A stretch of 64,000 nucleotides of DNA from Nonomuraea polychroma (GTDB lineage: Bacteria > Actinomycetota > Actinomycetes > Streptosporangiales > Streptosporangiaceae). Below the pieces are notes generated by a model that was not told the DNA's origin, made no database searches, and saw nothing but the letters and a program-made list of their open reading frames with translations. Location of the stretch: contig NZ_SAUN01000001.1 in the NCBI RefSeq assembly GCF_004011505.1, positions 10,009,501 to 10,073,500 on the forward strand, written 5' to 3'. The number at the start of each line of letters is the position of its first letter. Positions within the stretch are counted from its first letter, which is position 1. Below, piece after piece: positions 50,048 to 58,896 of this stretch. The position numbers and the translations under genes were made by a program.

Positions 50048-50895
50048 GGTGGTTGATCACGGGGGCCGGCGGCATGCTGGCCGCCGACGTCCTGGACAGG
50101 ACGGCGCTGACCGGCGAGCCCGTGCTCGCGCTCGGCCGGTCGGAGCTGGACTTATGCGACAAACGAGCGGTACGCGACTTCGTGTCCGCCTACCGCCCCC
50201 GAGTCGTGATCAACTGCGCCGGCTGGACCAGGGTCGACGACGCGGAGACCCATGAGGCGGAGGCGCTGGCGGTCAACGGGCACGCCGTGCACTGGCTGGC
50301 CGAGGCCTGCGAACTGGCCGGCGCGCGGCTCGTACACGTGTCCACCGACTACGTCTTCGACGGCGCCGGCGGCGTGGCGTACCCGGAGGACGCCCCGACC
50401 GGGCCGGTGAACGCGTACGGCAGGACCAAGCTCGCGGGCGAGCGTGCGGCGCTGGAGCACGGCCACTACGTGGTGCGCACGGCCTGGTTGTACGGCGCGC
50501 ACGGCGCGAACTTCCTGCGGACCATGATCAGGCTGGCCGGGGAGCGGCCGACGCTGGACGTGGTCGACGACCAGCGCGGGCAGCCGACGTGGACGGCGGA
50601 TCTGGCCGACTTCCTGGTCAGGCTGGCGCAGTCGGACCTGCGGCCGGGCGTCTACCACGGCACCAGCGCGGGCGAGACGACCTGGTGCGGGTTCGCCAAG
50701 GAGATCTTCACGTTGCTGGGCGAGGACCCGGGGCGCGTTCGCCCAGTGCCGACCTCGGCCTTTCCCCGCCCGGCACGGCGGCCGGCCAACAGCGTGCTGG
50801 CCCACACCAGGTGGGAGCCCATCCGGCACTGGCGCACGGCCCTGCACGCCGCATGGCCGATCCTGAACAGGAGCCCTCAGTGCAGCGTGGCGTAG
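50044..50895 (+). CDS. rfbD: dTDP-4-dehydrorhamnose reductase
   Basis: 283 aa. RmlD signatures: WLITGAGGMLAADVLD, INCAGWTRVDDAE, VSTDYVFDGAGG and YGRTKLAGERAALE (Tyr/Lys pair). Performs the last step of dTDP-L-rhamnose synthesis. It starts within the rfbB stop (ATGA), and its 3' end overlaps convergent rfbC by 19 bp. The few final residues (NRSPQCSVA) therefore come from the overlap. Confidence 0.93.
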   Translation: MRWLITGAGGMLAADVLDRTALTGEPVLALGRSELDLCDKRAVRDFVSAYRPRVVINCAGWTRVDDAETHEAEALAVNGHAVHWLAEACELAGARLVHVSTDYVFDGAGGVAYPEDAPTGPVNAYGRTKLAGERAALEHGHYVVRTAWLYGAHGANFLRTMIRLAGERPTLDVVDDQRGQPTWTADLADFLVRLAQSDLRPGVYHGTSAGETTWCGFAKEIFTLLGEDPGRVRPVPTSAFPRPARRPANSVLAHTRWEPIRHWRTALHAAWPILNRSPQCSVA

Positions 50896-51464
50896 AACTC
50901 CTGGCAGCGCTGGTAGTCCGGCAGCAACCCGGCCGCGAGCGCCTCCTCCAGCGAGGGGCTCTTGGCGTCCCGCTCCGACAGCAGCGGCTCCACCCCGGCC
51001 GGCCACTCGATGCCGAGGGCCGGGTCGAGCGGGTGGATCCCGTGCTCGCGGCCCGGACTGTACGGCTCCGAGCACAGGTACACGACCGTCGCCTGCTCGC
51101 TCAGCGCCATGAACGCGTGCCCGAGGCCCTCGGCGACGAACACGCCGCGGCGGGTCTCGTCATCCAGGGTGACCGCCTCCCAGCGGCCGAAGGTGGGCGA
51201 GCCCACCCGGATGTCCACGACGACGTCCAGGATGGCGCCGGACACGCACATCACGTATTTGGCCTGGCTGGGCGGCACGTCCGCGAAGTGCACCCCACGC
51301 AGCACACCGGCGTGGGAGACGGAGCAGTTGACCTGGGCGAGGCCGAACGGCCGCGGCAGTTCGGCCGCCCGATAGGCCTCCAGGAACGAGCCACGGGGGT
51401 CGGCGTGGATACGTGGCGTGTGGCACCAGGCACCGTCGATGCCGAGGGGATCCATGAGCCGCAC
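50877..51464 (-). CDS. rfbC: dTDP-4-dehydrorhamnose 3,5-epimerase family protein
   Basis: 195 aa cupin-fold epimerase. PRGSFLEAYRAAELP, the active-site block NCSVSHAGVLRGVHFAD with the catalytic His, then AEGLGHAFMALSEQATVVYL and GIHPLDPALGIEWP are conserved. Start is either GTG 51464 (drawn) or ATG 51455; neither has a clear Shine-Dalgarno. It alone is transcribed against the rest of the locus, between rfbD and the C-methyltransferase gene. A second family member begins at the right edge of the window. Confidence 0.9.
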   Translation of the reverse strand: MRLMDPLGIDGAWCHTPRIHADPRGSFLEAYRAAELPRPFGLAQVNCSVSHAGVLRGVHFADVPPSQAKYVMCVSGAILDVVVDIRVGSPTFGRWEAVTLDDETRRGVFVAEGLGHAFMALSEQATVVYLCSEPYSPGREHGIHPLDPALGIEWPAGVEPLLSERDAKSPSLEEALAAGLLPDYQRCQEFYATLH

Positions 51465-51520
51465 AGTAACGAGATCACCGGCCCCGGCGAAATACCCATC
51501 TTCGCGTTTGGAGCGTGCGA

Positions 51521-52735
51521 ATGACCGTCTGCCGTTTATGCGGCTCCGCCGATCTGACCGGCGTCGTGGACCTGGGAGCGACACCGCCGTGCGAGCGGTT
51601 CCTCAGCGCCGAGCAGCTCGACGAGCCCGAGCCCACCTACCCGCTGCACCTGCGGGTCTGCACCTCGTGCTGGCTGGCGCAGATCCCCCCGCTGATCACC
51701 CCTGAGGACACCTTCACCGACTACGCCTACTTCTCCTCCTACTCCACCTCGTGGGTGGAGCACGCCCGGTCCTTCGTGGCCGAGCTCGAGCTGGCTCCCG
51801 ACTCCTTCGTGGTCGAGGTGGCCAGCAACGACGGCTACCTGCTGCGGCACGTGGTGGAGCAGGGCGTGCGCTGCCTGGGCATCGAGCCGTCGGTGAACGT
51901 GGGGGCGGCGGCCAGGTTGCACGGGGTGCCGACGGTGACGGCGTTCCTCACCCCGGAGAGCGCGCGGGCCGTGGTGCGCGAGCACGGGCCGGCGGACTAC
52001 GTCGTGGCCAACAACGTCTACGCGCACATCCCCGACGTCGTGGGCTTCACCCAAGGGCTGCGCACGCTGGTGGCCGCCGACGGGCTGGTCTCCATCGAGG
52101 TGCAGCACCTGCTCACGCTGATCGAGGGCAATCAGTACGACACCATCTACCACGAGCACTTCCAGTACTACACCGTCGCCTCGGCGCAGCAGGCGCTGGC
52201 CGGCGGCGGACTGAGGCTGGTGGACGTCGAGCAGCTGCCCACACACGGCGGCTCCATCCGGCTGTGGGCCCAGCCGGCGGAGACCGCGGGCAGGCCCTCG
52301 CGGCGGGTGTCCGACGTGCTGGCGCTGGAGAAGGCGGCGGGACTGCACGAGCTCTCGGGTTACGCCGGCTTCGCCGCCCGGGTCGCCCAGGTCCGCCGCG
52401 ACCTGCTGCGGTTCCTGATCGACGCCGCCGAGCAGGGCAAGACCGTGGTCGGGTACGGCGCGCCGGGCAAGGGCAACACGCTGCTCAACCACTGCGGTGT
52501 CCGGCCCGACCTGCTCGCGTACACGGTGGACCGCAACCCGTACAAGCACGGCAGGTTCACGCCCGGCGCCCGGATCCCGATCTTCGCGCCGGAACGGATC
52601 GCCGCCGACCGGCCCGACTACGTCCTCGTCCTGCCCTGGAACCTGCGTGACGAGCTGGTCAAGCAGCTCTCCTACGTCCGCGAGTGGGGAGGCCGGCTGG
52701 TCTTCCCGATCCCGAGCCTGGAGGTCGTGTCATGA
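51521..52735 (+). CDS. NDP-sugar C-methyltransferase (class I SAM-dependent)
   Basis: 404 aa, typical three-part deoxysugar C-methyltransferase. The N-terminal zinc-binding motif has CRLCG and CTSCW pairs. A SAM-binding Rossmann domain follows (VVEVASNDGYLLRHVVEQGV), with the catalytic region NNVYAHIPDV and YDTIYHEHFQYYT. The C-terminal domain is GYGAPGKGNTLLNHCGV. TylC3/NovU relatives add a methyl to C3 or C5 of a keto-deoxysugar. ATG 51521 follows GGAG by 7 nt. ATGA-coupled to the cytidylyltransferase gene. Confidence 0.9.
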   Translation: MTVCRLCGSADLTGVVDLGATPPCERFLSAEQLDEPEPTYPLHLRVCTSCWLAQIPPLITPEDTFTDYAYFSSYSTSWVEHARSFVAELELAPDSFVVEVASNDGYLLRHVVEQGVRCLGIEPSVNVGAAARLHGVPTVTAFLTPESARAVVREHGPADYVVANNVYAHIPDVVGFTQGLRTLVAADGLVSIEVQHLLTLIEGNQYDTIYHEHFQYYTVASAQQALAGGGLRLVDVEQLPTHGGSIRLWAQPAETAGRPSRRVSDVLALEKAAGLHELSGYAGFAARVAQVRRDLLRFLIDAAEQGKTVVGYGAPGKGNTLLNHCGVRPDLLAYTVDRNPYKHGRFTPGARIPIFAPERIAADRPDYVLVLPWNLRDELVKQLSYVREWGGRLVFPIPSLEVVS

Positions 52736-53508
52736 AGGTCGTGCTGTTCTGCGGCGGTCGTGGCACCAGGATGCGCAGCGACCTGCCCGGTGGCGACCTG
52801 CCCAAGCCGATGCAATTCGTCGGCCCGCGCCCGCTGGTCTGGCATGTGATGCGGTACTACGCGCACTTCGGTCACAACGAGTTCATCCTGTGCCTGGGGT
52901 ACGGAGCGCAGCACATCAAGGACTTCTTCCTGACGTACCAGGAGGCGGCGTCGAACGACTTCATCCTGCGTAACGGCCAGATCGAACTGTTATCCACAGA
53001 TATTTCGGATTGGTCGGTGTCGTTGATCGACACCGGGCTCGACTCGTCGATCGGCGAGCGCCTGCGCAGGGTACGCCCGTACCTGGACGGCGAGGCGATG
53101 TTCCTGGCCAACTACGCCGACGTGCTCACCGACGCCCCGCTGCCCGACATCATCGAGCGTTTCGCCGCCTCGGACGCCGGCGCTTCGATGATGGTGGTCC
53201 CGCCCACCAACACCTTCCACGTCATCGACGTCAGCGAGGGCGGCCTGGTCGGCGGCATCACCCCGGTCAGCGAGATGCCGCTCTGGGTCAACGGCGGCTT
53301 CTTCGTGCTGCGCCAGGAGGTCTTCGACCACATACCGGAGAACGGCGACCTGGTCGCGGACGGCTGCGCCGAGCTGGCCAAACGCGGCAGGCTGATGGCC
53401 TACCCGCACCGCGGCTACTGGCGGCCCAGCGACACCGTCAACCAGCGCCTGGAGCTGGACCGCTCGTGGGCCCGCGGCGAGCGCCCGTGGGCGTTGTGGG
53501 AAACATGA
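52732..53508 (+). CDS. rfbF: Glucose-1-phosphate cytidylyltransferase-like protein
   Basis: 258 aa. Nucleotidyltransferase loop VVLFCGGRGTRMRSD, then KPMQFVGPRPLVWHVMRYYA and FILCLGYGAQHIKDFF, the typical sequence around the CDP-glucose pyrophosphorylase site. WVNGGFFVLRQEVFDHI closes the sugar site. A CDP-activating enzyme next to dTDP-sugar genes is notable. Coupled by ATGA on both sides. Sugar specificity cannot be read from sequence alone. Confidence 0.85.
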   Translation: MKVVLFCGGRGTRMRSDLPGGDLPKPMQFVGPRPLVWHVMRYYAHFGHNEFILCLGYGAQHIKDFFLTYQEAASNDFILRNGQIELLSTDISDWSVSLIDTGLDSSIGERLRRVRPYLDGEAMFLANYADVLTDAPLPDIIERFAASDAGASMMVVPPTNTFHVIDVSEGGLVGGITPVSEMPLWVNGGFFVLRQEVFDHIPENGDLVADGCAELAKRGRLMAYPHRGYWRPSDTVNQRLELDRSWARGERPWALWET

Positions 53509-54158
53509 TCGGCCTGCGGCCCGCCCGCGCGAACGCCGTCGTGGCGCTGGGCGCGCACTGCGACGACATCGCGATCGGCGCCGGCGCCAGCCTGCTCACG
53601 CTCTGCGCGGCCCGCCCCGGGCTGCGCGTGGACGCGCTGGTCCTGTCGGGCGGGGGCACCGGGCGCGAGCAGGAGGAACGCGCCGCGCTCGGCGCGTTCT
53701 GCCCGGGCGCCGACCTCCGCGTCACCGTGCTCAAGATCCCCGACGGCCGCCTGCCGGCGCACTGGGACGAGGCCAAGAACGCCCTGGAAGACCTGCGCGC
53801 CACCCAGCCCGCACCCGACCTGATCCTCGCCCCGTGGCGCGGCGACGCGCACCAGGACCACCGCGGCCTGGCGAAGCTGGTGCCCACCGTCTACCGCGAT
53901 CACCTCGCGCTCGGCTACGAGATCGTCAAGTGGGACGGCGACCTCGGCCGCCCCGCGGTCTACCACCCGCTCGCCGAGGAGGTGGCCGAGGCCAAGGTGC
54001 GGCTGCTGCAGGAGCACTACCCCTCACAGAGGCATCGCCCCTGGTACGACCGGGAGGCCTTCCTCGGGCTCGCCCGCATTCGCGGCATCGAGTGCGGCGC
54101 GTGCTACGCCGAGGCCTTCCACACGACCAAGCTGACCATCGATCTGGCTGGAGAATGA
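53505..54158 (+). CDS. PIG-L family deacetylase
   Basis: 217 aa zinc-dependent N-acetyl hydrolase of the LmbE/PIG-L family. The metal site is AHCDDIAIGAGA (AHPDD in most members, here Cys for Pro) with DAHQDHRG downstream. LSGGGTGREQEERAALGAF is also characteristic. Expected to deacetylate an N-acetylamino sugar or act on a precursor within the locus. ATGA overlaps at both ends. Confidence 0.88.
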   Translation: MIGLRPARANAVVALGAHCDDIAIGAGASLLTLCAARPGLRVDALVLSGGGTGREQEERAALGAFCPGADLRVTVLKIPDGRLPAHWDEAKNALEDLRATQPAPDLILAPWRGDAHQDHRGLAKLVPTVYRDHLALGYEIVKWDGDLGRPAVYHPLAEEVAEAKVRLLQEHYPSQRHRPWYDREAFLGLARIRGIECGACYAEAFHTTKLTIDLAGE

Positions 54159-55180
54159 CCTTGCGGATCTTACTGACCGGGCACCAGGGCTACCTGGGCA
54201 GCGTGATGGCCCCCGTGCTGTCGGCGGCCGGGCACGAGGTGATCGGCCTCGACTCGGGGCTGTTCGCCGACTGCGTGCTCGGCCCCGCGCCCGCCGACCC
54301 GCCCGGCCACGCTGTGGACCTGCGGGACGTGACCCCCGACCTGCTGGCGGGCATCGACGCGGTCGCCCACCTGGCGGCGCTGTCGAACGATCCGCTCGGC
54401 TCGCTCGCGCCGGAGCTCACCTACGACATCAACCACCACGCCTCGGTGCGGCTGGCCCGGCTGGCCAAGGAGGCGGGGGTGCGCAGGTTCCTGTACGCCT
54501 CGACCTGCTCGGTCTACGGCGCCTCCGGCGGTGACGGCCTGGTGAACGAGGACGCGCCGCTCAAGCCCGTCACCCCGTACGCGGAGTCGAAGGTCCGCGT
54601 CGAGGACGACCTGGTGAAGCTGGCCGACGACGACTTCACCCCCGTCTTCATGCGCAACGCCACGGCCTTCGGCTTCTCGCCCAGGCTCCGGGCCGACATC
54701 GTGCTGAACAACCTGGTCGGGCACGCCGTGCTGACCGGCGAGGTGCGGGTGCTCTCCGACGGCACGCCGTGGCGGCCGCTGGTGCACGCCCGCGACATCG
54801 CCGAGGCGTTCCTGCTGGCCCTGGAGGCGCCGCGGGAGGCCGTGCACGCGCAGGCCTTCAACATCGGCACCGAGCGGAACAACGTGACCGTGGCCGAGAT
54901 CGCCGGCGAGGTGGCCGAGGCCGTGCCGGGCGCGAAGCTGCTGATCACCGGTGAGGCCGGCAACGATCCGCGCTCCTACCGGGTGGACTTCGCCCGCGTA
55001 CGCCGGGCGCTGCCCGGTTACGAGGCCCGTTGGACGGTCAAGGCGGGCGCGGCCGAGCTGGTCGACGCCTACCGCGCACACGGGCTGACCAAGCACGACT
55101 TCGAGCGCCGCTTCACCCGGCTGGCCCGGCTCTCGGACCGCAAGGACCAGGGGACGATCAGCGAAGATCTGCGCCCATGA
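54155..55180 (+). CDS. NAD-dependent epimerase/dehydratase (extended SDR)
   Basis: 341 aa. ILLTGHQGYLGSVMAPVLSA (NAD loop), VDLRDVTPDL, ASTCSVYGASG with the catalytic Ser, and YAESKVRVEDDL with the Tyr/Lys pair. Acts on a nucleotide sugar; the position after the C-methyltransferase and cytidylyltransferase suggests a 4-reductase or epimerase for the modified sugar (inference). ATGA-coupled on both sides. Confidence 0.9.
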   Translation: MTLRILLTGHQGYLGSVMAPVLSAAGHEVIGLDSGLFADCVLGPAPADPPGHAVDLRDVTPDLLAGIDAVAHLAALSNDPLGSLAPELTYDINHHASVRLARLAKEAGVRRFLYASTCSVYGASGGDGLVNEDAPLKPVTPYAESKVRVEDDLVKLADDDFTPVFMRNATAFGFSPRLRADIVLNNLVGHAVLTGEVRVLSDGTPWRPLVHARDIAEAFLLALEAPREAVHAQAFNIGTERNNVTVAEIAGEVAEAVPGAKLLITGEAGNDPRSYRVDFARVRRALPGYEARWTVKAGAAELVDAYRAHGLTKHDFERRFTRLARLSDRKDQGTISEDLRP

Positions 55181-55212
55181 CGAGCCCTATGACGAGCCCT
55201 ATGACGGGGCCG
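55177..55212 (+). repeat. Three 12-bp units at a gene start
   Basis: ATGACGAGCCCT occurs twice in tandem, followed by the related ATGACGGGGCCG. Each unit starts with an in-frame ATG, giving three consecutive possible starts (MTSP MTSP MTGP). The 12-bp period keeps the frame, so expansion or loss would change only the N terminus. Confidence 0.75.
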
Positions 55213-56463
55213 GAGCTGCACGCCCTGGTCGAGCGGCTCTACCCCATCTGCAGGAGCATCACCGGCGACGGCGTGCGCGCCACGCTGGAGATCATCGGTG
55301 AGCACGTGCCGCTGAAGATCACCGAGGTGCCCACCGGCACCCAGGTGCTCGACTGGACGGTGCCCACGGAGTGGAACATCCGCGACGCCTACGTCAGGGA
55401 CGCCACCGGGCGCCGGGTCATCGACTTCCGCGAGTCGAACCTGCACGTGGTGGGCTACAGCGTGCCGGTGTCCGGGACGTACACGCTGGAGGAGTTGCGT
55501 CCGCGCCTGCACACGCTGCCCGAGCAGCCGGACCTGATCCCGTACCGGACCAGCTACTACGCGGAGACCTGGGGTTTCTGCCTGCGCCAGGAAACGCTCG
55601 ACGCGATGGACGACGGCCCGTACGAGGTGCTGATCGACTCGACGCTCCGGCACGGCTCGCTCACCATTGCCGAGCACGTCGTCCCTGGCCAGATCGAGGA
55701 CGAGATCGTCATCTCCTGCCACACCTGCCATCCGTCGCTGGCCAACGACAACCTGGCCGGGATCGCGGTGGCGGTGGGCCTGGCGCGGCGGCTGGAGCGG
55801 CCCCGCCACACCTGCCGGTTCCTCTTCATGCCCGGCACGATCGGTGCGATCACCTGGCTGGCGCTGAACCGGGATCGTGTCGACCGCATCGCGCACGGCC
55901 TCACGCTGGCCTGCGCGGGCGACCCGGGGCGGCTCACGTACAAGCGCAGCAGGCGCGGCGACGCCGGCATCGACCGGGCCGTGACGCATGTGCTCAAGGA
56001 CCGGCCGCACGACGTGGTGCCGTTCTCGCCGTACGGCTACGACGAGCGGCAGTTCTGCTCACCCGGCTTCAACCTGCCCTTCGGCAGCCTGACGAGGACG
56101 CCGTACGCCGGATATCCGGAATACCACACCTCGGGAGACAACCCGGAGTTCGTCACCCCGGCCGCCCTGGCCGACACGCTGGAGACGCTCTGGCAGGTCA
56201 CCAGGGTGCTGGAGGGCGATCGCACCTTGCTCAACCTGAGCCCTTACGGGGAACCGCAACTCGGCCGGCGCGGCCTGTACGGCTCACTCGGCGGTCGGAG
56301 TGACACGAAACAGGCGCAGCTGGCGATGTTATGGGTGTTGAACCTGTCCGACGGGGAGCACAGCCTGCTCGACATCGCCCGACGCGCGGACCTCCCGTTC
56401 ATGGCCGTGGAGGAGGCGGCCAGGGCACTGCAGGATGCCGGACTGGTGAAGGAGCTGGCGTGA
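55177..56463 (+). CDS. DUF4910 domain-containing protein (aminopeptidase-like)
   Basis: 428 aa. The N-terminal block (ALVERLYPICRSITGDGVRA, PTEWNIRDAYVRD) and the central EIVISCHTCHPSLANDNLAG match DUF4910, related to zinc aminopeptidases. A winged-helix-like C terminus follows (HSLLDIARRADLPFMAVEEA). Frequently found in polysaccharide and aminosugar loci; reaction unknown. The first nine codons are a 12-bp unit repeated three times with three ATGs, so the start is ambiguous (55177, 55189 or 55201). Confidence 0.85.
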   Translation: MTSPMTSPMTGPELHALVERLYPICRSITGDGVRATLEIIGEHVPLKITEVPTGTQVLDWTVPTEWNIRDAYVRDATGRRVIDFRESNLHVVGYSVPVSGTYTLEELRPRLHTLPEQPDLIPYRTSYYAETWGFCLRQETLDAMDDGPYEVLIDSTLRHGSLTIAEHVVPGQIEDEIVISCHTCHPSLANDNLAGIAVAVGLARRLERPRHTCRFLFMPGTIGAITWLALNRDRVDRIAHGLTLACAGDPGRLTYKRSRRGDAGIDRAVTHVLKDRPHDVVPFSPYGYDERQFCSPGFNLPFGSLTRTPYAGYPEYHTSGDNPEFVTPAALADTLETLWQVTRVLEGDRTLLNLSPYGEPQLGRRGLYGSLGGRSDTKQAQLAMLWVLNLSDGEHSLLDIARRADLPFMAVEEAARALQDAGLVKELA

Positions 56464-57434
56464 TGGACCTCAAGGTCGGGGACGTGGTGGAAGTACGTAC
56501 GGAAGCCGAGATCCTGGCCACGCTCGACGAGCGGGGCGAGCTCGACGGTCTGCCGTTCATGCCGGAAATGCTGGCCTACAGCGGCCGGCGGCTCACCGTT
56601 CACAAAGTGGCGCACAAACTCTGCGACACCCAGACCCGCTCCGGGCTGCGCAAGATGGACAGCGCCGTGCATCTGACGGGCGCCCGCTGCGATGGGTCGG
56701 CCCACGGAGGTTGCCAGACGGCGTGCTCCCTGTACTGGAAGGAAGCGTGGATCAAACGCGTCGAGCCGGGACCCGAGCCCGCCGGAGCTCGGCCCGCCGC
56801 CCCGGACCGCCGGCTGCTGCCGCTGCTGGAGGCCAACACGCGCAAGCCGCCCACTGACGGCGACGAGGTGCGCTACTCCTGCCAGGCCACCGAACTGCTG
56901 CGGGCCGCGCCGACGCGCCTCTCCTTCAGGGACGTCGGCCAGTACGTCATCGACGTGCGCTCCGGCAACGCCGATCTGCGGCGAACCGTGAAAAGCATCG
57001 CGATCGGGCTGTTCGACCGGCTGCAGAACCGGACCAGGCGGCTGTTACCCCGGCGCCTGTGGCTCAAGGACGGGCTGCCCTGGGGCTTTCTCAAGGGTCA
57101 CGCGCCGGGACCGACCCCTTCGCAGAAGCTCGACCTGCGCCCCGGCGAGCTCGTCAGGGTCAAGCCGAAAGAGGAGATCCTCCGGACGCTCAACAGCGAC
57201 CTGCTCAACCGCGGCATGGGATTCGAGCAGGAGATGTCCCGCTACTGCGGGAGCACCGCCCGGGTCCGGGCGCGGGTGGAGAAGTGCATCGACGAGAAGA
57301 CGGGGCGGATGCTGCACATGAAGAACCCGTGCATCGTGCTGGACGAGGTCGTCTGCCAGGGGGTGCACAGCCTCAACTGTCCACGTGAGTTCGTCCCGTT
57401 CTGGCGAGAGATCTGGCTGGAGCGTGCTGGGTGA
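56463..57434 (+). CDS. Protein with an internally duplicated Cys-rich domain (novel)
   Basis: 323 aa. The first ~100 residues (LKVGDVVEVRTEAEILATLD, LPFMPEMLAYSGRRLTVHKV, QTACSLYWKEAWIKRVE) and the last ~95 (LRPGELVRVKPKEEILRTLN, MGFEQEMSRYCGSTARVRAR, REFVPFWREIWLERA) are clearly two copies of one domain. A linker contains a basic helix (RRLLPRRLWLKDGLPWGFLK). Each copy ends in a cysteine cluster (CDGSAHGGCQTAC; CQGVHSLNC), which could bind metal or FeS. No family name known to me. It overlaps the DUF4910 stop by one base, so it belongs to the sugar cassette. Confidence 0.75.
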   Translation: MDLKVGDVVEVRTEAEILATLDERGELDGLPFMPEMLAYSGRRLTVHKVAHKLCDTQTRSGLRKMDSAVHLTGARCDGSAHGGCQTACSLYWKEAWIKRVEPGPEPAGARPAAPDRRLLPLLEANTRKPPTDGDEVRYSCQATELLRAAPTRLSFRDVGQYVIDVRSGNADLRRTVKSIAIGLFDRLQNRTRRLLPRRLWLKDGLPWGFLKGHAPGPTPSQKLDLRPGELVRVKPKEEILRTLNSDLLNRGMGFEQEMSRYCGSTARVRARVEKCIDEKTGRMLHMKNPCIVLDEVVCQGVHSLNCPREFVPFWREIWLERAG

Positions 57435-57444
57435 AAAGGCGGGA

Positions 57445-58896
57445 ATGAACGAAAAAGTGGAATCCATCGGCCGCAAGGCGGGCCGGGGACTGCGCTGGAG
57501 CCTCCTGGGCAACACGGTGACCAAGGCGGCTTCCTTCGTGATGAGCCTGGTTCTCGCCCGTGTGCTCGCGCCGGAGGATTTCGGTATATACGCGGTCGCG
57601 CTGGCGGCCACGCAGTTCGTCATGGTCGTCAAGGACGCGGGCGTCATGGCCGCCGTCATCCAGTGGCGGGGCAGGCTCGACGACATCGCGCCGACGGCGA
57701 CCGTGCTCGCCTTCGTCTTCGCCACCGGCCTGTACGGGATCTTCTGGGTGGGCGCGCCCTCCTTCTCCGCCCTGGCCGGCAGCGAGGAGGCGACGGGCGT
57801 CGTACGGCTGCTCACCGCGGTCATCCTGGTCGAGGCCGTGACCGCGGTCCGCAGCGCCGCGCTGATGCGCGAGTTCGCGCAGGACAAGCTGGCCGTGGCC
57901 AACCTGTCGGGCTTCGCGGTCAACGCCGCCCTGGCCATCTCGCTGGCCGTGGGCGGCGCCGGCGCCTACAGCTTCGCCTGGGGCCAGCTCGCCGCCGCCG
58001 TCGTCACGGGCGTCATCGTCCTGGCGCTGGCGAAGATGCCGTGGAAGCTCGGCTACGACAGGGCCGTCGCCGGACAACTGCTGCGCTTCGGCCTGCCCTC
58101 GGCCGCCGGCTTCGGGCTGGAGGCGGTGCTGATGAACTCCAGCTTCATCGTGGTCGGCGCGATACTCGGCAAGGTACAGCTCGGGTATTACCTGCTCGCC
58201 TTCAACGTCTCGAGCTGGGTGCCCGGGCTGATCGGCACCGCGCTGCGGTACGTCTCCATCCCCGGCTTCTCCCGCCTGGCCGAGGATCCGGACGCGGACG
58301 CGCTGACCGAGGGCTTACGCAGGACCCTGCGGCCCCTGGTGTCCTTCGTGCTGCCGGTGGCGCTGGTCATGGCCACGCTCGCGCACCCGCTCGTCGCGTT
58401 GCTCTACGGCGCGGAGTGGGACCAGGCTGCCGGCGTGCTGCGTTTCCTGGCCGTGCTCATGGTGGTCCGCATGATCACGTCGTTCCTGACCGTGGACATC
58501 CTCACCTCGGTCGGCGCCACCAAGAGCACGATCTGGCTCAACCTCGGCTGGGCGGCCGCGCTGCTGCCCGCGCTGGTGGCCGGGGCGTACGCCGGCGGCA
58601 TCCGGGGCGCGGCGATGGGCAACGCCGCCGCGGCGCTGTTCGTCGCGCTCCCGCTGGGCCTGCTGCTGCTGCGCCGCCACGGCGTACGGCTGGCGCCGGT
58701 GCTTCCTGGGCTCGTGCGGCCGGGACTGGCCACGCTCGCGGCCGGCGTGACCATGGTGGCGCTCACCACGGCATTCGACTTCGACCCGCTGGTCGAGCTC
58801 ATCGTCGTGGGCGGCACAGGCATGATCGTCTTCACCCTGCTCGCGGTGCCCGGGGCGGTGCTCAAGCAGCTCACCAGAAGGAAGGTCTCCCCATGA
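57445..58896 (+). CDS. Polysaccharide flippase (Wzx/MATE-like oligosaccharide exporter)
   Basis: 483 aa with about 13-14 membrane helices. Typical Wzx/RfbX pattern near the N terminus: GNTVTKAASFVMSLVLARVL, APEDFGIYAVALAAT; later YYLLAFNVSSWVPGLIGTAL and SRLAEDPDADAL. It should flip the lipid-linked repeat unit across the membrane. ATG 57445 preferred over GTG 57424. ATGA-coupled to the glycosyltransferase gene. Confidence 0.88.
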   Translation: MNEKVESIGRKAGRGLRWSLLGNTVTKAASFVMSLVLARVLAPEDFGIYAVALAATQFVMVVKDAGVMAAVIQWRGRLDDIAPTATVLAFVFATGLYGIFWVGAPSFSALAGSEEATGVVRLLTAVILVEAVTAVRSAALMREFAQDKLAVANLSGFAVNAALAISLAVGGAGAYSFAWGQLAAAVVTGVIVLALAKMPWKLGYDRAVAGQLLRFGLPSAAGFGLEAVLMNSSFIVVGAILGKVQLGYYLLAFNVSSWVPGLIGTALRYVSIPGFSRLAEDPDADALTEGLRRTLRPLVSFVLPVALVMATLAHPLVALLYGAEWDQAAGVLRFLAVLMVVRMITSFLTVDILTSVGATKSTIWLNLGWAAALLPALVAGAYAGGIRGAAMGNAAAALFVALPLGLLLLRRHGVRLAPVLPGLVRPGLATLAAGVTMVALTTAFDFDPLVELIVVGGTGMIVFTLLAVPGAVLKQLTRRKVSP

